Notes under the pieces: generated by a model
What the model saw: the letters and a program-made list of their open reading frames with translations, nothing else
What the model was told of the DNA's origin: nothing
The model's database searches: none
Translations under genes and position numbers: made by a program
Part shown: positions 19,690-27,886 of the stretch, one piece after another
Position numbering within the stretch: the stretch's first letter is position 1
Layout: every line of letters starts with the position of its first letter
NCBI GenBank assembly: GCA_041649275.1
Contig: JBAZNL010000007.1
Coordinates: forward strand, 16,683-80,682
Source: Candidatus Izemoplasmatales bacterium
GTDB taxonomy: Bacteria > Bacillota_I > Bacilli_A > Izemoplasmatales > Hujiaoplasmataceae
Direction of reading: 5' to 3'
Length of the DNA stretch: 64,000 nt

Positions 19690-21955
19690 CCTGATCAAGA
19701 AGGCCCTCGTCGTTCTCTTCCTCGCGGGCCTGCCGACCGCCGTCGCCGTCGCGGCGATCCGGCCGGTCCCGTCCGACATCCTCGCGCCCGATCCCGGTTC
19801 GCCGCTCGAGGACACGCTCTTCCAAAGCAACCGCCACACCCAGGTCGACGACTTCACGGAGGTCGAGAACGACCTCGCGATCCCGGGGAACTTCGCGCTC
19901 GTCGCCGAGACCGAGGAGCTCATGCTCTACGCGGAGGAGCCCTCCGGGGCGATCCGCGTCGTCGTCAAGGCCGACGGCTACGTCTTCGGTTCGTCCTTCG
20001 CCGCCGCCTCCGAGCCGATCCCCCATTTCAACGAAACGTGGGAAGGCATCGTCAACTCGGCCGCGGTGATCGAGTACTACTTCTACAACGAGACCAACGG
20101 CGCCTACATCGTGAAGGAGGAGTCGCTCTTCACGTCCGATGCGACGACGATGGCCTACCGGCCCGTCGCCGGCGGCTACGAACTGGCCGCCGTCTACGGC
20201 GAATCCGGCATCGGACTCACCGTCCGCGTCACCCTCGACGGCCCGTACCTGCGCGTCGAGGTGCCGTCGGAGTCGATCTCCGAGGGCGAGACGTACAAGC
20301 TCCGGAGCGTCAAGTGCTTCCCGTTCTTCGGTTCCGTCTACGGCGATTCCAAGCCCGGATACGTGCTCGTCCCCGACGGCGCCGGCGCGCTCGTCCGCTA
20401 CCGTCCGATCGATGCCGTGACCGACATCTACGAATTCAACTACTACGGCACCGACCAGGGCATCGTCCGCAGCGCCGGCGACGACGCGCTCCTGCAGTTT
20501 CCGGTCTCCGGAATGGTCCAGGGAATCCGCCAGCACGCCTTCGTCGCGATCGTCGAGAGCGGCGACGAGTTCGCCACGCTCGTCGTCTCGCCGGCCAAGA
20601 ACAACCTCAAGTACTACTATTCGTACAACCGCTTCGTCTATCGCGGCGCCTATCGCGCGCCGGCATCCAAGGCCGACGCGGCCTCCGGGTCCGGTTCCCA
20701 GGTGATCCAGGAGGAACGAAACTCCTGCGACGCCGCGATCGTCTACGCCTTCCTCGCGGGCGATGCGGCCGATTATGTCGGAATGGCGAACGCCTACCAG
20801 GACTACCTCCGCGGCACCGGCGTCCTCGCCGACATCGCGCTTCCCGCCGGCACCGTCCCCGCCCTCGTCGAGCTGGTCGGCGCCGAACCCGCCCCCGGCT
20901 TCCTCTTCGACGAGATGCGGGCGATGACCACCTATGCGGCCGCGGACCGGATCCTTTCGGACCTCGCGACGGCGATCCCGGCCGTCACCGCCGTCTACAA
21001 GGGCTGGAGCGCGGGCGGCCTCACCGACGGACGAACCCCCCACGACCGCCACGAACCCGCGCTCGGTACCCGCGCCGAACTCCTCGACATCGTCGAACGC
21101 CACAACGCCGGCGCGAACTCGCTTTCGCTCTACGTCGATCCCGCGACCGTCTCCGAGGACGGCTCCTACAGCGTCTACCGCGACGTCGCGAAACGGATCG
21201 ATTCCTCGCTCCATACGGTCACCGGGATCGAACGGACGATCTACCGGCTGAATCCCCTGCGCACCGTGACCCTCATGGCGGACGCGGTTTCGGGCCTGTC
21301 CGAGGACGGCGTCGACGGCCTCGCCGTCGGTTCGCTCGGCTGGCTGCTCTTCTCCGACTACCAAAGCGACGATCCCATCGACCGCGCCGAGGCCGCCGCG
21401 CTCTACGGCGAGGCGCTTTCGGATCCCGCGGCGACCTATTCGGTCTATCGCGCCGGGGCGTACCTCCTCCGCTACGCGAAACGCGACCTGGCGATTCCGA
21501 CGTCGACGTCCGGCTTCGCGATCTACACCGACACCGTCCCGTTCGTTTCGATCCTGCTCGCCGGCGCGATGGAGGCCTACGGCCCCTACGCCAACTTCTT
21601 CGCCGACCGCACCGAGGAGACCCTCCGCCTGATCGACCACGGCCTGCTTCCGTCCTTCATCCTCACCGAGGCGTCGGCCTACCTCCTGAACGACACCGAG
21701 CTCCGGAGCCTCTACTCCTCGAGCTACGCGACCTGGAGCGGAACCGTCCGCGAGATCTACGGCGAGGTCGCTTCGGTCCTCGCGACGTGCTACGGCAGCC
21801 GGATCGAGGCCAGGACCGCGCTTTCTCCCGGCGTCGTCCGGATCGACTACGAAAACGGCGTCCGGGTCTACGTGAACTACACCGGAAGCGCGGCCCAGGA
21901 CGGGGCCGCGACGATCCCGGCGCGCTCCGGAACGGCGGTGACCCCCGATGCCTGA
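19676..21955 (+). CDS. DUF5696-like secreted/anchored protein, possible glycosidase-like TIM barrel
   Basis: A 759-residue protein. The GTG start at 19676 has AAGGAG 10 bases upstream, inside the end of the preceding gene (14-base overlap). The N-terminal hydrophobic segment (residues 8-27) is a signal or anchor. Residues about 40-330 are beta-rich. Residues about 380-640 have alternating strand/helix patterns reminiscent of a glycosidase-type (beta/alpha)8 barrel (AVTAVYKGWSAGGLTDGRTP, NSLSLYVDPATV, DGVDGLAVGSLGWLLFSDY). The last 100 residues are again beta (VVRIDYENGVRVYVNYTG), like many glycosidase C-terminal domains. Operon position argues for acting on the glycan handled by the adjacent permeases. 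Catalytic residues cannot be assigned. Confidence 0.65.
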   Translation: MSFRNLIKKALVVLFLAGLPTAVAVAAIRPVPSDILAPDPGSPLEDTLFQSNRHTQVDDFTEVENDLAIPGNFALVAETEELMLYAEEPSGAIRVVVKADGYVFGSSFAAASEPIPHFNETWEGIVNSAAVIEYYFYNETNGAYIVKEESLFTSDATTMAYRPVAGGYELAAVYGESGIGLTVRVTLDGPYLRVEVPSESISEGETYKLRSVKCFPFFGSVYGDSKPGYVLVPDGAGALVRYRPIDAVTDIYEFNYYGTDQGIVRSAGDDALLQFPVSGMVQGIRQHAFVAIVESGDEFATLVVSPAKNNLKYYYSYNRFVYRGAYRAPASKADAASGSGSQVIQEERNSCDAAIVYAFLAGDAADYVGMANAYQDYLRGTGVLADIALPAGTVPALVELVGAEPAPGFLFDEMRAMTTYAAADRILSDLATAIPAVTAVYKGWSAGGLTDGRTPHDRHEPALGTRAELLDIVERHNAGANSLSLYVDPATVSEDGSYSVYRDVAKRIDSSLHTVTGIERTIYRLNPLRTVTLMADAVSGLSEDGVDGLAVGSLGWLLFSDYQSDDPIDRAEAAALYGEALSDPAATYSVYRAGAYLLRYAKRDLAIPTSTSGFAIYTDTVPFVSILLAGAMEAYGPYANFFADRTEETLRLIDHGLLPSFILTEASAYLLNDTELRSLYSSSYATWSGTVREIYGEVASVLATCYGSRIEARTALSPGVVRIDYENGVRVYVNYTGSAAQDGAATIPARSGTAVTPDA

Positions 21956-22841
21956 CGGACGTCCCCGCAAGCCGCTCGGACGCGACCGGCGGATGAACCT
22001 CGTCGGCTGGTCGATGCTCGCGCCGTGGATGCTCGGCTTCCTGGTCTTCACCCTCTATCCGATCCTGACCTCGCTCCGGTACAGCTTCGCGACCGTCGTC
22101 CTCGACGGTTCGGGGATCCGCGTGACCCCCGTCGGCCTCGCCAACTACCGCGCCGCGTTCTCCTCGGCGGCCGGCTTCGACTTCCTCGGTTCGGTCCTCG
22201 ACTTCGCCCTCGAAGTCCTCTTCAAGGTGCCGATCATCACCGTCTTCGCGATCATCATCGCGGTCCTCCTCAACCAGAAGATCCGCCTCCGCGGGTTCTT
22301 CCGGGCGATCTACTTCCTCCCGGTCGTGATCGCCTCGGGTCCGGTCATCACCCAGCTTACCGCCCAGGGGGCGGCGACGATCCCGCTCGTCGAGCAGATG
22401 GGGATCCTCGACTTCATCAACGCCACCTTCGCCCCCGCGCTCGCCCGGCCGATCGCCGGCGTGTTCGACGAACTGATCGTGATCCTGTGGTTCTCCGGCG
22501 TGCAGATCCTGCTCTTCATCGCCGCCCTCCAGAAGATCGACAGAAGCGTCTACGAAGCCGCCCAGATCGACGGCGCGGGTCCGTGGGAGTCGTTCTGGAA
22601 GATCACGATGCCCGCCCTCCGCAGCATGGTCAAGGTCTCGGTCGTGTTCACCATCATCAACCTCGCGACGTTCTCCGAGAATCCCGCGATCGGCCACATC
22701 AAGGACAACATGTTCGCCCTCGAGACCGGGTTCGGGTTCTCCTCGGCGATCGCCTGGATATACTTCGTCGCGCTCGCGCTGATCCTCGGAACCGCCGTCC
22801 TCGTCCTCGACGTCTTCGGCCGGAAGAAGGCGAGAACATGA
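21948..22841 (+). CDS. Sugar ABC transporter permease, pair 2 (MalF-like)
   Basis: A 297-residue permease (MNLVGWSMLAPWMLGFLVFTLYPILTSLRYSF) with EAA loop YEAAQIDGAGPWESFWKITMPAL. It overlaps the preceding DUF5696-like gene by 8 bases and the next permease by 4. This second pair is distinct in sequence from pair 1, so the operon encodes either two importers or one importer plus an export/processing channel. Confidence 0.92.
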   Translation: MPDGRPRKPLGRDRRMNLVGWSMLAPWMLGFLVFTLYPILTSLRYSFATVVLDGSGIRVTPVGLANYRAAFSSAAGFDFLGSVLDFALEVLFKVPIITVFAIIIAVLLNQKIRLRGFFRAIYFLPVVIASGPVITQLTAQGAATIPLVEQMGILDFINATFAPALARPIAGVFDELIVILWFSGVQILLFIAALQKIDRSVYEAAQIDGAGPWESFWKITMPALRSMVKVSVVFTIINLATFSENPAIGHIKDNMFALETGFGFSSAIAWIYFVALALILGTAVLVLDVFGRKKART

Positions 22842-23761
22842 AGCTCGACAAGAACGCGCGCATGAAGATCCGCCGCTTCTTCCTCGGCCGCACCGCGGGC
22901 GACGGGCTGTTCGGCAGGATCGCGCTCTACGGCCTGCTCTCGATCATCGGCTTCGTCTACGTCTATCCGCTCCTGAAGATGGCGACGGTGTCGTTCATGG
23001 ACCTCTCCGACCTCGTCGACCCGGTCGTCGAATGGATTCCGACCCGGATCTACCTCGAGAACTACCGGACCGGCCTGATCGTCCTCCAGTACGGCAAGAC
23101 GCTCCTCTTCAGCCTCGCGGTGACGCTCGTCCCGGCGCTCCTCCAGACCGCCGCGACGTCGCTCACCGGCTACGCCCTCGCCAAGTTCAAAGTGCGCGGC
23201 CGGCGGATCGTCTTCGCCCTCATCCTCGTCACCTACCTGCTTCCGCAGCAGGTGTACATGATTCCCAAGTTCGTCCTCTTCGACGCCCTCGGGATCCTCA
23301 AGACGGCGTGGGCGATCATCTTCCCGGCGACCTTCGGGCAGGGTCTCTCCTCGGCGATCTTCATCCTCATCTTCTACCAGTTCTTCCGGATGCAGCCGAC
23401 GGCGCTCGACGAATCCGCCGAAATCGACGGCGCCAACCCGTACCAGGTGTTCTTCAGGATCGGCGTGCCGCTCGCCGCGCCGGCGTACCTGAGCTCCTTC
23501 CTCTTCTCGTTCGTGTGGTACTGGAACGAGACCTACATCAGTTCGCTCTTCCTCGGCACCGACCTGTATACGCTCCAGCTCAAGCTCCTCAACTTCCAGT
23601 CGCAGTTCAACCTCGCCGTCGGCATCAGCCAGACCGCCACGAACGAAGCGATCCGCTTCGCGGCGACGATCCTGATCATCCTGCCCGTCCTCGTCGTGTA
23701 CGCGGTCATGCAGAAGGGATTCGTCGAAGGCATCGACCGGACCGGCGTGACGGGGGAATAG
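22838..23761 (+). CDS. Sugar ABC transporter permease, pair 2 (MalG-like)
   Basis: A 307-residue permease with six predicted helices and EAA loop DESAEIDGANPYQVFFRIGVPLAAPA. The start codon overlaps the stop of its partner (ATGA). The secreted glycosidase lipoprotein follows after 5 bases. Confidence 0.92.
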   Translation: MKLDKNARMKIRRFFLGRTAGDGLFGRIALYGLLSIIGFVYVYPLLKMATVSFMDLSDLVDPVVEWIPTRIYLENYRTGLIVLQYGKTLLFSLAVTLVPALLQTAATSLTGYALAKFKVRGRRIVFALILVTYLLPQQVYMIPKFVLFDALGILKTAWAIIFPATFGQGLSSAIFILIFYQFFRMQPTALDESAEIDGANPYQVFFRIGVPLAAPAYLSSFLFSFVWYWNETYISSLFLGTDLYTLQLKLLNFQSQFNLAVGISQTATNEAIRFAATILIILPVLVVYAVMQKGFVEGIDRTGVTGE

Positions 23762-23766
23762 GAGGG

Positions 23767-25197
23767 ATGAAAATCGCCAGACTCAGACTGACCGCCCTGC
23801 TCCTTTGCCTCACGGCCCTCGCCGGCTGCGTCGCCGCCACGACCCTGCCGCCGACGACGTCGGCCACCGAAGCGCCCACCACGACCGCCGAAACGACCGC
23901 GACGACGGAAGCGCCGTACGTCTACGACCCGATCGCGGTCTCCGACGCCGTCCTGACGGAGGAGCGGCTCTCCTTCAAGTTCTTCTGGGAGGTCGCGAAC
24001 GGCGATCCCGAGAGCGTCGGCTACGGCATGGTCTCGGATCGCTACAACTACGCCTCCGGCACCTACAGCGTCGCCTCGGTCGCCTCGATCGGCTTCGGCC
24101 TGTCGGCGCTTCCCGCCGGCGTCGCCAATGACTGGATCAACCTCGAGGAAGGCTATCAACGTGCCCGCGGGACGCTTGAGACGATGCTTTCCCTCACCCG
24201 CACGCACGGTTTCTTCTTCCACTTCCTGAACATGTCGAACGGCGGACGCGCCTGGAACTCGGAGGTCTCGATCATCGACACCGCGATCCTCGTCTGCGGC
24301 GCGATCACGGCCGGCGAGTACTTCGGCGGCGAGGTCGAGACGCTCGCCGAGGAGCTCGCCTCGACGGTCGAGTGGGACTGGTACTACAACGCCGCCACCG
24401 ACCTCTTCTACATGGGCTACACGCCCGAACACGGCTTCGGCGGATCGTGGAACATGTACGCCGAGCAGCTGATGGTCTACATCCTCGCCGCCGGCTCCCT
24501 CGACCACCAGGTCGGCAAGGAGGCCTACGACAGGATGAAGTCGCTTGCGACCCGGAAGTCGTACGGAACCTCCGGGGTCTTCTACAACTCCCCCGCCGGC
24601 ACGCTCTTCACCTACCAGTTCTCGCACGCGTGGTTCGACTCGGCGTCGATGCTCGACGCGGACGGCGTCGACTGGTTCGAGAACTCGCGGCGCGCCTCGA
24701 TCGCGGCGTACGAATACGCGGTCGCGGCCTCGCAGTCGTACCGGACCCTCTCGTCGGTCTCGTGGGGGCTCACCGCCTCCGACGGTCCCGACGGCTACAA
24801 CGGCAGCTACGGCAACCTGCCCTCCAACGGCGGCAACGTCAACGACGGCACGCTCGCGCCGTGCGGCGCGATCGGGTCGATCCCCTTCGTCCCCGACCTC
24901 GTGATCCCGGCGATCGAACACTACGCTTCGATTCCCGCCCTCCAGGGCCGTTACGGCTTCCGCGACGCCTACAACCTCGGCCTCACCGAGGCGGCGCTCC
25001 CGTCGGTGCGGCGCCCGATCGCGGCGATCCCGGCGAACGGCTGGTACGACACCGACGTCATCGGCATCGACAAGGGCGTCACCGTCCTGATGATCGAGAA
25101 CTACCGCTCCGGGCTGATCTGGCACCTCTTCATGAAGGACGCCTCGGTCCGAAGGGGGCTCGAGGCCCTCGGCTTCACCGCAAGAACCCAGGCTTGA
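23767..25197 (+). CDS. Secreted lipoprotein glycosidase, PF10091 (GH144-like)
   Basis: A 476-residue surface lipoprotein: signal peptide with lipobox LAGC (Cys about residue 20), Thr/Ala-rich linker to residue 50, then a PF10091 (alpha/alpha)6 glycosidase domain homologous to the cytoplasmic enzyme at 6580-7818. It probably cuts the polymer outside the membrane to fragments for the importer. GGAGGG is only 1-2 bases from the ATG at 23767, an unusually tight spacing; no better start is available in frame. Substrate (beta-1,2-glucan?) inferred from family. Confidence 0.82.
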   Translation: MKIARLRLTALLLCLTALAGCVAATTLPPTTSATEAPTTTAETTATTEAPYVYDPIAVSDAVLTEERLSFKFFWEVANGDPESVGYGMVSDRYNYASGTYSVASVASIGFGLSALPAGVANDWINLEEGYQRARGTLETMLSLTRTHGFFFHFLNMSNGGRAWNSEVSIIDTAILVCGAITAGEYFGGEVETLAEELASTVEWDWYYNAATDLFYMGYTPEHGFGGSWNMYAEQLMVYILAAGSLDHQVGKEAYDRMKSLATRKSYGTSGVFYNSPAGTLFTYQFSHAWFDSASMLDADGVDWFENSRRASIAAYEYAVAASQSYRTLSSVSWGLTASDGPDGYNGSYGNLPSNGGNVNDGTLAPCGAIGSIPFVPDLVIPAIEHYASIPALQGRYGFRDAYNLGLTEAALPSVRRPIAAIPANGWYDTDVIGIDKGVTVLMIENYRSGLIWHLFMKDASVRRGLEALGFTARTQA

Positions 25198-25256
25198 CCA
25201 TGTCGAAGGACATGCGCTTCTATAGTGATTCAAAAATGAAGATAGGAGGATTTGAC

Positions 25257-27827
25257 ATGAAACGCAACATGATTCTGGCCTTTCTGGTCCTGTTCGGAGC
25301 CGCGATCCTGATCGCCTGCGACGAGACCACCACCACGGTGCCTTCCACGGCGCCGACCACCGCCACGACCACGGTCACGACCACCCGCGCGACCACCACC
25401 ACCGTGCCGACCACGACGCTGTCCCCGACGCTTCCCCTCGTCGACGGCATCGACCCGGCTCCGGAGAACATCCTCGGCATCTACGACCTGAGCGTCGCCG
25501 AGGGAACCGCCACCATCGTCTACGAGAAGCACGGGCTTCCCTGGCCGAAGATGGAGATCGCGATCACCGAGGACGTCGACCGCTTCAACAAGCTCGTCGT
25601 CACCGCCAGCGGCGAAGGCGTCCTGCTCGTCCGCTTCGTCGGCGAATCGGTCTATGAGGTCCGCCTGAACCTCGTCAAGGGCGGATCGACCTACCAGATC
25701 GACCTCCGCGACTACGACGACTACCTCGCGACGCTCTCGTCGATCGAACTCGTCGCCGATCCCGGCGTCGCCGATTCGCGCGGCACGATCGTCGTCTCGA
25801 AGCTCGAGTTCGACACCGGCACCGCCTTCGGCAGCGTCCTCGAACTGGGGGATCCCGGCTACAACGCCACGTATGAATGGGCGTCCACCGACGAAGGCGT
25901 CTATACCTTCACGACCGAGATGGACAACTCCGTCACCATCGGCTTCAACAAGGTCGCCGGCCAGGAATGGTCCTGGGCGGGCCGCCTCTACAGCACCGAC
26001 GAGACCCAGGGCTACAACATGATGACCGTCGTCATCCAGGGAACCGAGGGCACGCAGTTCCTCGTCAAGCCGAACGACAACGGCGCAATGGAGAAGTGGA
26101 TCAATCTCGACGGCACCGTCCAGACGGTCCAGATCCCGCTCGTCGCCGACCTGTTCCGCCTGGTCTGCTTCGCCCAGCCGAACGTCGCTCCCGCCAGCGG
26201 GACCGTCTCCCTCAAGAGCATGGTCCTCTCCTACGTCGAACCCGCTCCGGCGGACGTGAGCGCGTACGAGACCTATGACTTCGAGGACGGCTGGGTCGGC
26301 GCCGACGCCGGCGTCTACACGATCGGCTATGCCGACGGAAAGACCACCGTCACCTGGGCCGACCGCACCAACGCCTGGTCCTTCATCAAGAACGAGTTCG
26401 CCCTCAACCTCGCCGACCACAACACGGTCACGATGGTCGTGAAGGGCACCGCCGGCCAGCAGCTCATCATCAAGCCGAACGACAATGGCGCCTACGAGCA
26501 GACGATCACCTTCGACGGCACCGAGCAGACCTTCACCTTCACGCTCGCGACCAAGCCGACCAAGGTCCTGATCTTCGTCGACCCGATCGCCGGCTCCGCC
26601 GCCGGATCCTTCGAGATCATCTCCGCCGTCACCTCGTTCGTCTCCTCCGGCACGAACTTCAACGTCGGCTGGGCCGAGAACGATCCGGACACCTACGACA
26701 TCACCGTCGAACCCAGCGGCCTCGTCCACGTCGACTACACCAAGATCGCGGGCCAGGAGTGGGCCTTCATGAAGACGGACTTCGACGCCGAGGACGCGGC
26801 GGGCAAGAACGTCATGCTCATCGTCCTGCGCGGCGCCGCCGGCAAGCAGGTTCTCGTCAAGCCGAACGATTCCGGCGCGCTCGAGACCTGGATCACCTTC
26901 GCCGACGACGAACCCGTCTCCCTCTGGGTGACGGCCGAATCCTTCACCAAGGTCATCCTCTTCGCCGAACCCAACGCCGCTCCGGCGACCGGATCCTTCG
27001 AGATCCTCAAGCTCGAACTCCTCTATGAGGAACCGGACGCGGTCGAACGCGACGTCGTCTACGACTTCGAGGAAGGCTGGATCGACAACGACGGCGGCAT
27101 CTTCACCTTCACGCGCATCGCCGACGCCACCCGCGTCGAGTGGAACAAGCCCGTCGTCAACGACTGGCAGTTCTTCAAGAACACCTTCACCGACAACCTC
27201 GCCAACCACAACACGATCACGATGGTCGTCCAGGGCACCGTCGGCCAGCAGATCCTGATCAAGCCGAACGACAAGCAGGCTTTCGAGAAGACCGTCACCT
27301 TCGACGGCACCGCCCAGACCGTGACCTTCACCCTGACCGAGGCGCCGCTGTTCGTGATCGTCTTCGCCGATCCGTTCAACCACGGCCTCACCGGCACCTT
27401 CGACATCCTTTCGGCGACCGTCTCCTACGAACCGCAGCCGTATGAAATCACCGACGGCTGGGCCGAGAACGACGCGGGCACCTACACGATCGACCAGGCC
27501 AACGAGGACGGCTCCGTCGTCGTGAACTACGCCACCACCGACACCTACCAGTTCATGATCAACAACTTCGACGCCGATCTCGCCTACGGGAACAACACCC
27601 TCACGATCGTCGTCCAGGGCACCCTCGGGAACACGCTCCTGCTCAAGCCGAACGATTCCGGCGCGCTCGAGCAGACCGTCACCTTCGACGGCACGGAACA
27701 GACCATCGTCATCACCGCCGCCGCGTTCTCGAAGCTCCTCCTGTTCGCCGCCCCCGGCACCGCCGGCGGCCAGACGGGCACCTTCACCCTGGTCAGCGTC
27801 ACGCTCACGTACGTCGCGGGCGAATGA
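25257..27827 (+). CDS. Surface lipoprotein with five tandem 'KPND' beta-sandwich repeats
   Basis: An 856-residue lipoprotein. Lipobox is ILIAC-D (Cys about residue 22), then a Thr-rich linker to about residue 60. A divergent first domain (about 65-195) is followed by five tandem repeats of about 130 residues. Each begins with GW...D.G.Y.. and contains (V/I)xGTxGxQxLxKPND.GAxExxxxFDGT. The KPND Lys residues lie at 271, 406, 535, 669 and 797. The predicted all-beta repeats resemble carbohydrate-binding modules and no catalytic domain is visible, so it is probably a glycan-capturing surface protein. AGGAGG 7 bases upstream fixes the start. Repeats are diverged at DNA level, so this is not a recent expansion. 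Last gene before a bidirectional terminator. Confidence 0.78.
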   Translation: MKRNMILAFLVLFGAAILIACDETTTTVPSTAPTTATTTVTTTRATTTTVPTTTLSPTLPLVDGIDPAPENILGIYDLSVAEGTATIVYEKHGLPWPKMEIAITEDVDRFNKLVVTASGEGVLLVRFVGESVYEVRLNLVKGGSTYQIDLRDYDDYLATLSSIELVADPGVADSRGTIVVSKLEFDTGTAFGSVLELGDPGYNATYEWASTDEGVYTFTTEMDNSVTIGFNKVAGQEWSWAGRLYSTDETQGYNMMTVVIQGTEGTQFLVKPNDNGAMEKWINLDGTVQTVQIPLVADLFRLVCFAQPNVAPASGTVSLKSMVLSYVEPAPADVSAYETYDFEDGWVGADAGVYTIGYADGKTTVTWADRTNAWSFIKNEFALNLADHNTVTMVVKGTAGQQLIIKPNDNGAYEQTITFDGTEQTFTFTLATKPTKVLIFVDPIAGSAAGSFEIISAVTSFVSSGTNFNVGWAENDPDTYDITVEPSGLVHVDYTKIAGQEWAFMKTDFDAEDAAGKNVMLIVLRGAAGKQVLVKPNDSGALETWITFADDEPVSLWVTAESFTKVILFAEPNAAPATGSFEILKLELLYEEPDAVERDVVYDFEEGWIDNDGGIFTFTRIADATRVEWNKPVVNDWQFFKNTFTDNLANHNTITMVVQGTVGQQILIKPNDKQAFEKTVTFDGTAQTVTFTLTEAPLFVIVFADPFNHGLTGTFDILSATVSYEPQPYEITDGWAENDAGTYTIDQANEDGSVVVNYATTDTYQFMINNFDADLAYGNNTLTIVVQGTLGNTLLLKPNDSGALEQTVTFDGTEQTIVITAAAFSKLLLFAAPGTAGGQTGTFTLVSVTLTYVAGE

Positions 27828-27847
27828 CCTAAGCGCATCGCAAGCAT

Positions 27848-27880
27848 CAAAAAAACGGCATCCGAGCGATGCCGTTTTTG
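27848..27880. terminator. Bidirectional terminator between the import operon and GH3
   Basis: The stem acggcatc/gatgccgt (27855-27862 and 27868-27875) is flanked by A7 on the left and T5 on the right, serving both converging transcripts. Confidence 0.9.
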
Positions 27881-27886
27881 ATTGCG

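Noticed and set aside
25321..25440. ACC/ACG-rich stretch as a DNA repeat array or CRISPR
   Set aside because: It encodes the Thr-rich linker of a lipoprotein; there are no regular repeats and spacers.
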